64,000 bases of DNA, taken from contig JAFSTC010000048.1 of the NCBI GenBank assembly GCA_017450705.1, forward strand, positions 45,906 to 109,905, read 5' to 3'. The position numbers were made by a program, and so were the translations under genes. This DNA is from Lentisphaeria bacterium (GTDB lineage Bacteria > Verrucomicrobiota > Lentisphaeria > Victivallales > Victivallaceae). The notes under the pieces are model-generated. The model searched no databases. It was not told the origin of the DNA and saw only the letters and a list, made by a program, of their open reading frames with translations. Below, piece after piece: positions 1 to 5,546 of the stretch; the stretch's first letter is position 1, and each line of letters opens with the position of its first letter.

Positions 1-386
1 TGTTTCAGCCGGGCGGGGTCGGTCAGGCCCGCGATCTGCATGCCGATCCCGAGGAGCAGTCCGAAGACCGAGGTCAGGAGAAGCATGGGAAAGACCGCCG
101 GCCATCCCGTCAGCAGGCCCCCCGCGAAGAGGAACTTCAGATCTCCGGCGCCCGCGGCCCGCAGCAGGAAGGGGATCAGCAGGACCCCTCCCGCGACGGC
201 GCCGCCCAGAAGTCCGTTGAGGACCCGGGGCAGGCCGCCCGCGAGGAACAGAAAGACCAGAATGACCACGCTGCCCCCCAAAGTCAGATGATTGGGGAGC
301 TTCCGGGTCTTCCAGTCGCTTCTGCCCAGCACGAAGAGCCACGGCGTCGCCGCTGCGATCGCGTAAACGGTGGACGTTATCTGCAT
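1..386 (-). CDS. Prepilin peptidase, TadV/CpaA type (partial, runs off the left edge)
   Basis: Reading the minus strand from the ATG at 386 gives MQITSTVYAIAAATPWLFVL followed by a hydrophobic protein of alternating membrane segments that is still open at base 1. Two hallmarks of the A24 aspartic prepilin peptidases are visible: an Asp just after the first membrane segment (GRSDWKTRKLPN, the usual D...R.IPN site) and the GxGD motif (AAGAGDLKFLFAGG). These membrane enzymes remove the leader of Flp-type pilins and may methylate the new N-terminus. It lies 19 bases downstream of the Flp pilin gene on the same strand, the normal order of a tad locus, so the pilin is its likely substrate. The short TadV/CpaA form is inferred because no N-terminal methylase domain precedes the first membrane segment. 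Confidence 0.85.
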   Translation of the reverse strand, partial: MQITSTVYAIAAATPWLFVLGRSDWKTRKLPNHLTLGGSVVILVFLFLAGGLPRVLNGLLGGAVAGGVLLIPFLLRAAGAGDLKFLFAGGLLTGWPAVFPMLLLTSVFGLLLGIGMQIAGLTDPARLK

Positions 387-405
387 CCGGGCGCGTGACG
401 GGCTC

Positions 406-708
406 TTACTTGTGCATGCTGTCGTGGAATTCGGAGGCCTTGGAGGCGTCCTGGGACTGCGTCTGCTGGGTCTGATCGAGAGACGTCTTGGCGCCGGAGT
501 GGTCGCCGGTGGCTCCCTTGGCCGCCACGTCGAACATGCCCACGATGGTCTTGCCGAACATGGCAACGGCCACGACGCAGGCCGCCGCGATGAGGACGGC
601 GACGATGACGTACTCCATCATGACCGCGCCCTTCTCTTCACCGAAAAGTCTGCGGAGAGTTCTTCCTGCGAACGACTTGTGCCAGCGGTTGAACGATCTG
701 ATCTTCAT
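406..708 (-). CDS. Flp/Fap-type pilin subunit of a Tad pilus
   Basis: This 100-residue protein has a basic leader (MKIRSFNRWHKSFAGRTLRR) followed by FGEEKGAVMMEYVIVAVLIA and a hydrophobic helix to about residue 48, then a polar Gln/Ser/Lys-rich tail. The E-rich cleavage region and the MMEYVIV helix are typical of Flp/Fap pilins, which are cut by the TadV peptidase encoded just downstream and polymerise into adhesive Tad pili. The tail is longer than in the smallest Flp pilins, which end soon after the helix. The start at 708 was chosen because the leader begins there and GGAAAGG lies just upstream; a longer reading frame to 798 has no leader-like sequence. A promoter is placed at 840-869, giving an untranslated leader of about 125 bases. 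Confidence 0.88.
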   Translation of the reverse strand: MKIRSFNRWHKSFAGRTLRRLFGEEKGAVMMEYVIVAVLIAAACVVAVAMFGKTIVGMFDVAAKGATGDHSGAKTSLDQTQQTQSQDASKASEFHDSMHK

Positions 709-839
709 TTTGGACCTTTCCCGTATTTCAGGCCGGCGGCGCCGCAGACCGTCTGCGTACTCCTCCGGCCGTGTTGTTCCGCGGAGGAAAGTGTGCAACT
801 TTCTGTATTTTCAGGGCGTTGCAAAAATCCTCCAAGGAC

Positions 840-869
840 ATAATATGCCACCGATTTCCCAAAATGCAA
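840..869 (-). promoter_or_regulatory. Promoter for the Flp pilin / Tad unit
   Basis: On the minus strand TTGCAT (869-864) is followed after 18 bases by TATTAT (845-840). It is the only convincing sigma70-like pair upstream of the pilin gene and matches the TTGCAT -35 box seen at several other promoters in the window. Confidence 0.5.
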
Positions 870-992
870 GGCCATCCGGGCCGGGATCGCGAAAAAAAAC
901 CGGGACCGCAAGGACCGCTTGAAAAGGATGTTGCGCAGGGATATTCTCGGGCGTGGAGTCCGGACGCCGTCTGTTCCGGGAAAAAGCGGGTC

Positions 993-1360
993 TCACTTCT
1001 CCCGGTCGTCGTATATCCAGCCCGTGGAGAGGGCGGAGGGGGCGTCGAGCCTCCTCCCTTCGGGCTTCGGAGACCGCTTCGGCTGCGCCTCCGCTCCGCC
1101 GGAGCCGCGCGGCGTTTCGCCGTTGCCGGGGGGGGCGCGGCATCGCCGTCCCGCAGGAAGACCTTCTTCTTCAGGAAGTACTTCAGGCATTCCGGAAGCT
1201 GGCTGTGGGCGGCGTCCGCGATCCGGAGATAGTCTTCCGGGGCGGAGAGGATCAGCCTCCACTCGCATCTTTCCTTTTCTGGGAGCGTCCCGACGAGTTC
1301 GCCGAAATAGCGGAGCTTTTCCGGGTCGTTCTTTTCCCATTCTGCGATCGGGCGCAGCAT
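993..1360 (-). pseudogene. Frameshifted, probably 5'-truncated gene of unknown function
   Basis: Two minus-strand frames join into one plausible protein only if they are linked at a run of eight C (plus-strand G 1128-1135). Before the run the frame reads MLRPIAEWEKNDPEKLRYFG and continues as a charged helical protein to FLKKKVFLRDGDAAPP. After the run the -1 frame reads GNGETPRGSGGAEAQPKRSP and ends LSTGWIYDDREK-stop at 993. Restoring one base to the run would give an unbroken reading frame of about 122 codons. Upstream of about 1390 the sequence becomes simple and hairpin-rich, so the 5' end may be lost. I do not recognise the family. The alternative is that neither frame is coding. Confidence 0.35.
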
Positions 1361-1476
1361 CCCGGCGAGGAACGCCCAGTCCTCGGCCTCCTGGGCCACA
1401 CGGAGCGAAGCGACGTGCCGGAACGTAGCCGTGAGGCGGAGTGGAGGCAACCACCCCGCAAGCACAGGAGGCGCGC

Positions 1477-1557
1477 GATGGCGGGTGGCCCGCCATCAGC
1501 GAAGCGCGGCCCGGCCTGTTTTTTTGTGCGAAAACAAAGTTTTCAGGCACAAAAAAA
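1477..1557. repeat. Two adjacent perfect hairpins
   Basis: The first hairpin is GATGGCGGG (1477-1485), loop TGG, CCCGCCATC (1489-1497). The second pairs TTTTTTTGTGC (1519-1529) with GCACAAAAAAA (1547-1557), enclosing GAAAAC (1530-1535) and GTTTTC (1539-1544) with a two-base bulge. The second has A/T tracts on both flanks and could act as a terminator, but neither has an obvious gene to serve. Confidence 0.6.
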
Positions 1558-1722
1558 GAGGCCGCGCCAAAGCGCGCCTCCGTTGTTTCGTCACTGGGGT
1601 CGCAGAAAAAAAGCCAATTTTGCGTACATCGGGGCGAGGACTCGAATCCCCATCGATACAGAAAAAAATCAACCCGAAAAAACGCCTTTTTTATGCCCTC
1701 CTGCCTCAAAGTAGCGCCAAAA

Positions 1723-1822
1723 TTAACTTTCTCAACCCCCATGCAAAGTTAAGCCGTTTTTTGCCGTTTCCGAGGTCGTTCTGCTGAATTAACTTTATTC
1801 GCACCCCGCATAAAGTTAATTC
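1723..1822. repeat. Pair of related TTAACTTT...AAAGTTAA inverted repeats
   Basis: Copy one is TTAACTTT (1723-1730), 14 bases, AAAGTTAA (1745-1752). Copy two is the longer GAATTAACTTTAT (1786-1798), 11 bases, ATAAAGTTAATTC (1810-1822), a perfect 13 bp arm. The spacers are also alike (both contain CCCC followed by a GC/AT dinucleotide step), so these look like two copies of one element. Confidence 0.65.
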
Positions 1823-1922
1823 TTGCCCAAAAACATGAGGTCACCACGACACTGAGCCTGTCCCCATTGGCCGATGAAAAACCGCGGAAGCCGTCGGGAT
1901 GACCACTTTTTTCTGAAAATCC

Positions 1923-1989
1923 TGAAATAAAGCGCTTGCATATTTCACGATGTCGCGTTATCTTGAAATAATGACAATCTGTATTTCAA
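1923..1989 (+). promoter_or_regulatory. Fic gene promoter with two tandem operator-like inverted repeats
   Basis: TTGCAT (1936-1941) and TATCTT (1959-1964) are 17 bases apart. Two identical-format palindromes flank and overlap these boxes: TGAAATA-N11-TATTTCA at 1923-1947 and again at 1964-1988, the second extended to TTGAAATA/TATTTCAA (1963-1989). The two centres are 41 bp apart, about four helical turns. Such spacing over -35 and over -10/+1 is typical of repression by a dimer binding cooperatively. The Fic protein itself carries a C-terminal winged helix, so autoregulation is the simplest guess. Confidence 0.7.
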
Positions 1990-2004
1990 CTTCGGAAGAG
2001 TGAT

Positions 2005-3150
2005 ATGAAGCGTGGTCTGCAAGGACACTATGAGACTGTCAGCACGGTAGGCGAGGAGGTAAAAGCCTTCATCCCCGACCCGTTGCCGCCGTTCCCGGCA
2101 CTGGAGATAACCGGAGATCTGCAGAAAAAACTGGATGAGGCGGCTTTCCTTCTGGGAAAACTCGACGGCGTGGTCGATATGCTCCCCGATGTCGGGATAT
2201 TCCTATATATGTTCATCCGGAAAGAGGCGGTGCTGTCTTCCCAAATCGAAGGCACCCAGTCGTCGCTCTCCGACTTGCTTCTGTTCGAGCTCAAGGAAAA
2301 ACCGGGCGTCCCGGTGGATGATGTTCAGGAGGTCAGCAACTACGTCGCGGCGATGACCTACGGGCTGAAGCGGCTGGAAGAGGGCTTCCCGCTTTCACTG
2401 CGTCTACTCCGGGAAATCCATGCCGAATTGCTTGCCAAAGGCCGCGGGAGCAGCAAAAATCCGGGAGAATTCCGGCAAAGCCAGAACTGGATTGGCGGCA
2501 CCCGTCCGGGAAATGCGTTTTTCGTGCCGCCCCCGCCGGAAGAGGCGGTCAGATGTATGGGCGACCTGGAAAAGTTCCTCCACGATGAAAATACTCCGCT
2601 TCTGGTGAAAGCGGCGTTGAGCCACGTCCAGTTCGAGACGATACACCCGTTCCTCGACGGCAACGGCAGAGTCGGGCGGCTGCTTATCACTCTGCTGCTC
2701 TGCAACGGCGGGGTGCTGAAACAACCGCTCTTGTACTTGAGTTACTATTTCAAGTCGCACCGCCAATACTACTATGATTTGCTGAACGGCGTCCGGGAAA
2801 GCGGCGATTGGGAGCGATGGCTGGACTTCTTCCTCGATGCCGTTATCGAAACGTCGCGGGAGAGCCACGAAATCATCCTGTCTCTGCACAATCAAATCCA
2901 AAGCGACCGTGAAAAAATCGCCACCCTCGGCAGAGCTGCCCCCTCGGCTTTGGCAGTGCATCAGGCAATGCTTCGTCATCCGATATCTGACATTGCCAAG
3001 CTGAAAGAGTTGACAGGACTAACCAATGCCACCATCGGCAGTGCTCTCACTCGTCTGCTGGATTTCGGCCTCATCGAAGAAACCACCGGGAACAAACGTA
3101 ATCGCCTGTTCTCCTATGGTAAATACATGAATATATTGTATTTGCAATAA
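2005..3150 (+). CDS. Fic family protein with C-terminal winged-helix domain
   Basis: This 381-residue protein has the Fic active-site loop HPFLDGNGRVGR at residues 214-225, including the catalytic His and the phosphate-binding GNGR. Residues 78-84 read SSQIEGT, matching the inhibitory (S/T)xxxE(G/N) motif that keeps AMP transfer off in class II Fic proteins. Residues from about 305 form a winged-helix-like region (HPISDIAKLKELTGLTNATI). Proteins of this layout transfer AMP (or remove it) from target proteins, often themselves, and may bind DNA; the target here is unknown. The ATG at 2005 follows GGAAGAG at good spacing. It stands alone, with its own promoter and twin operators, in a stretch of mixed origin between Tad genes and tRNAs. 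Its base composition is lower in GC than most neighbours, which fits acquisition by transfer. Confidence 0.92.
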   Translation: MKRGLQGHYETVSTVGEEVKAFIPDPLPPFPALEITGDLQKKLDEAAFLLGKLDGVVDMLPDVGIFLYMFIRKEAVLSSQIEGTQSSLSDLLLFELKEKPGVPVDDVQEVSNYVAAMTYGLKRLEEGFPLSLRLLREIHAELLAKGRGSSKNPGEFRQSQNWIGGTRPGNAFFVPPPPEEAVRCMGDLEKFLHDENTPLLVKAALSHVQFETIHPFLDGNGRVGRLLITLLLCNGGVLKQPLLYLSYYFKSHRQYYYDLLNGVRESGDWERWLDFFLDAVIETSRESHEIILSLHNQIQSDREKIATLGRAAPSALAVHQAMLRHPISDIAKLKELTGLTNATIGSALTRLLDFGLIEETTGNKRNRLFSYGKYMNILYLQ

Positions 3151-3405
3151 CGTTGCAATGTCATGTTTTTTTCTGCAAAGCGATGTAGAGAGCAGGAAAT
3201 CGTTCCAAAAATCAACATTGGGGGGGAGGCATTCTCTGACTGTCCATTCTCTGGGGGAGGTCGCCTCTCGCGAACTAGCGGAGAATTTTGGCGGGCTTTT
3301 GTGAAAAATCAGGTCGGGACAGTCCCCCTTCTGGTTCTCTCCGGAGAATTTTAGGCGCCGGAAGGCGTTTTGCAACTGCCTTTGACACAGCGCTTTGTGA
3401 CGGAA
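3151..3405. other. Intergenic, nothing coding seen
   Basis: No plausible gene lies here. A short imperfect direct repeat (GGAGAATTTTGGCG near 3280 and GGAGAATTTTAGGCG near 3342) is the only structure noticed. Confidence 0.5.
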
Positions 3406-3441
3406 AACAAAAAAGTCCGGAATCAGAGGGCTGATCCGGAC
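3406..3441 (-). terminator. Intrinsic terminator of the tRNA operon
   Basis: On the minus strand GTCCGGA (3441-3435) pairs with TCCGGAC (3421-3415) and is followed by a run of T (3414-3408). It lies directly downstream of the two tRNA genes. Confidence 0.8.
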
Positions 3442-3453
3442 AGAGAATCGAGA

Positions 3454-3531
3454 TGGGGTGGTAGAAGGGACTCGAACCCTCGGCCTCCTGGGCCACAACC
3501 AGGCGCTCTAACCAACTGAGCTACAACCACC
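3454..3531 (-). tRNA. tRNA-His (GTG)
   Basis: The minus strand folds into a cloverleaf: D-arm AGCTCAGTTGGTTAGAGC, anticodon loop TTGTGGC with anticodon GTG between CCTGG and CCAGG, T-arm GAGGGTTCGAGTCCCTTC and an encoded CCA (3456-3454). The extra 5' G typical of tRNA-His is present at 3531 opposite the discriminator C. One T-T mismatch occurs in the acceptor stem. It is co-transcribed downstream of tRNA-Met. Confidence 0.95.
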
Positions 3532-3543
3532 ACAAAAAAGGAA

Positions 3544-3620
3544 TGGTAGCGGGTCACAGATTCGAACTGTGGACCTGCGGATTATGATTCCGACGCTCTA
3601 ACCAGCTGAGCTAACCCGCC
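3544..3620 (-). tRNA. tRNA-Met (CAT), elongator type
   Basis: The minus strand gives acceptor GGCGGGT / ACCCGCT, D-arm AGCTCAGCTGGTTAGAGC, anticodon loop ATCATAA with anticodon CAT, variable region AGGTC, T-loop TTCGAAT and encoded CCA (3546-3544). The body resembles elongator tRNA-Met rather than initiator. A CAT anticodon may also be tRNA-Ile modified at C34; the similarity to known Met bodies favours Met. Confidence 0.9.
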
Positions 3621-3631
3621 GCCAAGCGTAT

Positions 3632-3659
3632 AATGTACCTCTTTTTTTCGATTTGTCAA
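3632..3659 (-). promoter_or_regulatory. Promoter of the tRNA-Met/tRNA-His operon
   Basis: Minus strand TTGACA (3659-3654), 16 bases, TACATT (3637-3632), just 12 bases from the tRNA-Met 5' end. This short distance is usual for tRNA operons. Confidence 0.75.
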
Positions 3660-3732
3660 CCGCAAAACGCAAAAAACGCGTCAAAAACCGCTTTGTTTCG
3701 CGGAAAAAGCGGCGGAAAGGGGACGGATCGTG

Positions 3733-3761
3733 TTGCATTTGCCGCGGGGAGGTGCTACATT
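3733..3761 (+). promoter_or_regulatory. Promoter of the DUF2238 gene
   Basis: TTGCAT (3733-3738), 17 bases, TACATT (3756-3761). It lies inside the 5' end of the longest open frame, which argues that translation starts later, at TTG 3808. Confidence 0.6.
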
Positions 3762-3807
3762 GTGTCGGCAAAAGGCGAAGAGGGGGGCAGACAAGGGGGA
3801 CTTGAAA

Positions 3808-4452
3808 TTGAAAATATCCCGATACGTGCCGCAGGGACTGTTTTTCCTCTATGTCGTCGAGGCGGCGGTGCTGGGCATTGCTCCGGTCGACCGCGGGGTG
3901 TGGTGGGCGGAGAACATCACGGTGTGGATCCCCGTCGCCGCGCTGCTGGTCATGTACGCGAAAGGGATCCGGTTTTCGAACACGGCCTGCTTCCTCATGT
4001 TCCTCTTCTTCGCGATGCACACCGTCGGGGGACATTACACCTTCGAGCACGTGCCCATGGGACCGGTCACGGACTTTTTCGGTTTCCGGCGCAATCACTT
4101 CGACCGGGTCTGTCACTTTCTCGTCGGGGTTTTTGCCTTCCCCGTGCTGGAGTATTTCGAGCGGGAAAAGCTGGTGAAGGGCCGGCGTCTGCTGTGTTTT
4201 CTCGTCGTGATGTGCATTTTCGGGTTCGCGGCGATTTTCGAGCTGGCCGAATGGGCCTACGCGGAGCTGGCGGATCCGCAGTCGGGCACGCTGTTCCTCG
4301 GGTCCCAGGGCGACGTCTGGGATGCGCAGAAGGACATGCTCTGCGACGGGCTGGGCGCGATCGTCACGGCATTTTTCTACTGTCTCCTGCGGCCGCTGCT
4401 GGGGAAGACCGGACCGCTGAAGAAATCCGGAGGGAACTCCTCCCCGGAATGA
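3808..4452 (+). CDS. DUF2238 (YjdF-like) integral membrane protein
   Basis: This is a polytopic membrane protein of about 214 residues of unknown function. It has the conserved DUF2238 pattern: AMHTVGGHYTFEHVP, then FGFRRNHFDRVCHFLVG, then a Glu-rich segment (AIFELAEWAYAEL) and GSQGDVWDAQKDMLCDGLGA. The conserved His, Asp and Glu residues face the membrane interface in this family and suggest an enzyme or ion-binding role, but none is proven. The start is placed at TTG 3808 because AAGGGGG (3793-3799) lies eight bases upstream and because a promoter overlaps the earlier in-frame GTG at 3730; TTG 3802 is an alternative. It appears to be a single-gene unit, followed by the promoter of the aldolase operon. 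Confidence 0.85.
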   Translation: MKISRYVPQGLFFLYVVEAAVLGIAPVDRGVWWAENITVWIPVAALLVMYAKGIRFSNTACFLMFLFFAMHTVGGHYTFEHVPMGPVTDFFGFRRNHFDRVCHFLVGVFAFPVLEYFEREKLVKGRRLLCFLVVMCIFGFAAIFELAEWAYAELADPQSGTLFLGSQGDVWDAQKDMLCDGLGAIVTAFFYCLLRPLLGKTGPLKKSGGNSSPE

Positions 4453-4501
4453 TCGAAAATCCCGTACCGTGAAAAAAACCGCTTTTCACCGGGGAAGAAG
4501 C

Positions 4502-4576
4502 ATTTCATTTTCATATCGTGAAATTTATTTTCCCGCAGGGAATTTCCTTGACAAGGTTTTTCCGCGGTGGTATATT
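4502..4576 (+). promoter_or_regulatory. Promoter of the aldolase / glycosidase operon with upstream inverted repeat
   Basis: TTGACA (4548-4553) and TATATT (4571-4576) are exactly 17 bases apart, the strongest promoter in the window. An inverted repeat ATTTCA-N11-TGAAAT lies at 4502-4524, ending about 23 bases before the -35 box, a suitable place for an activator or repressor. Confidence 0.8.
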
Positions 4577-4582
4577 AGCCGC

Positions 4583-4751
4583 CGAAAGCGGCACGGGGGA
4601 GAGAACGCGCGGACGGAAGGGCTCCGTGCGGGAGTCCCCGCATCGCGGGCGGCACGGGCCCGGAGGACTTTTTTCGGATGCTTCCCTGCGGGAAGGGATC
4701 GTCGGAGGAACTTTTTTTCAACCCTGCGAAAGGATATCGGGGATCTCACTC
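4583..4751 (+). other. Long structured 5' leader of the aldolase operon
   Basis: About 170 bases separate the expected transcription start from the aldolase ATG. The stretch contains GTGCGGG/CCCCGCA (near 4626-4642) and CTTCCC-TGC-GGGAAG (near 4682-4696) hairpins, each followed within about 30 bases by a run of T (TTTTTT near 4671, TTTTTTT near 4713). It could be an attenuator. I do not recognise a known riboswitch class. Confidence 0.4.
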
Positions 4752-5516
4752 ATGGACATCAATCATCTCGAGCGTTTCAGGGCCACCGTGGCCGCGGGAA
4801 AAACGGCCGTCGGGGCCGTCGTCACGCTGGACGATCTGGCGGTCAGCGAGTGCGCCGGCGACTGCGGTCTGGACTTCGTCTGGATCGATGCCGAGCACGC
4901 GCCCCACACCCTCACCACCATCAAGGGTCACGTGACGGCCTGCCGGGGCACGGGGTGCGCCCCCTTCGTCCGGGTCGCGAAAAACGACGTCGGGATCCTG
5001 AAGCCCGTCCTTGATCTGGCTCCGGCGGGGGTCATCATCCCCATGGTCGACTCGGCGGAGGAGGCGGCCTACGCCGTCGCCGCCTGCCGTTATCCCCGGA
5101 CGGGGGAGCGGGGCTGCGGCGTGCGCCGGGCGATCCGTTACGGAAAGGACGATCTTTTCGACTATTTTTCCCGCTCCGAAAGGGAACCGCTGGTCATCGT
5201 CCAGATCGAGCACGCGGACGCGGTGAAGAATCTGGATGCCATCCTCGAAGTTCCGGGCATCGACAGCATCTGCGTCGGCCCCTGCGACCTCTCGGGCAGC
5301 ATGGGGTGTCTCTGCCGAATGGAGGATCCCGAGCTCAACAAGGTGATCGACGAGATCTGCGAAAAAACCAGAAAGGCCGGTCTCCTGCTGGGGACGGCCG
5401 GCGGCCCCTTTGCCGCGTGGAAGCACCGCAAACTGGACTGGGTCGCCCTCGGCAGCGACTGGGGCGTCATGGCCCAGGGGTTCCGGAACATGCTCAAGGA
5501 AGCCGGCCGCCTCTGA
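4752..5516 (+). CDS. HpcH/HpaI-family class II aldolase
   Basis: This 254-residue protein belongs to the HpcH/HpaI aldolase / citrate lyase beta family, metal-dependent pyruvate aldolases that split 2-keto-3-deoxy sugar acids (or 4-hydroxy-2-oxoheptanedioate) into pyruvate and an aldehyde. The family pattern is clear: DFVWIDAEHAPHT near residue 40, VIIPMVDSAEEA near residue 98, and the metal-site Glu and Asp in VIVQIEHADAVKNLDAIL and GIDSICVGPCDLSGSMG. The exact substrate cannot be read from the sequence. It is the first gene of an operon with an alpha-galactosidase and other sugar genes, so a role in degrading an acidic or deoxy sugar product is likely. The ATG at 4752 opens directly on the family N-terminus; the longer frame upstream is leader sequence. 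Confidence 0.88.
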   Translation: MDINHLERFRATVAAGKTAVGAVVTLDDLAVSECAGDCGLDFVWIDAEHAPHTLTTIKGHVTACRGTGCAPFVRVAKNDVGILKPVLDLAPAGVIIPMVDSAEEAAYAVAACRYPRTGERGCGVRRAIRYGKDDLFDYFSRSEREPLVIVQIEHADAVKNLDAILEVPGIDSICVGPCDLSGSMGCLCRMEDPELNKVIDEICEKTRKAGLLLGTAGGPFAAWKHRKLDWVALGSDWGVMAQGFRNMLKEAGRL

Positions 5517-5546
5517 CGGGGCCGCAAACTTTAAGGAGAGGATACG

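Larger units (their letters stand above)
1361..1922. other. Non-coding, hairpin-rich stretch upstream of the Fic gene
   Basis: No reading frame here has protein-like composition. The stretch holds two compact hairpins (1477-1557) and two related TTAACTTT inverted repeats (1723-1822), entered separately. Around 1635-1660 the minus strand carries a T-arm-like GGGGATTCGAGTCCTC, but it does not fold as a tRNA. No integrase or transposase is seen beside it. Confidence 0.6.

Noticed and set aside
1630..1662. tRNA-like T-arm (minus strand GGGGATTCGAGTCCTC followed by GCCCCGA)
   Set aside because: The closing pair of the T-stem does not form and no D-arm or anticodon arm lies upstream; at best a decayed tRNA end or att-like scar, so not annotated.
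1723..1822. Integron attC-like sites
   Set aside because: Only one of the four core boxes fits the RYYYAAC/GTTRRRY form, and no integron integrase or cassette is nearby.
1723..1822. CRISPR array
   Set aside because: Only two repeat units, palindromic arms rather than one conserved repeat, and no cas genes in the window.
3730..3807. Upstream start (GTG 3730) for the DUF2238 protein
   Set aside because: A promoter overlaps this part, and the better ribosome site AAGGGGG belongs to TTG 3808.
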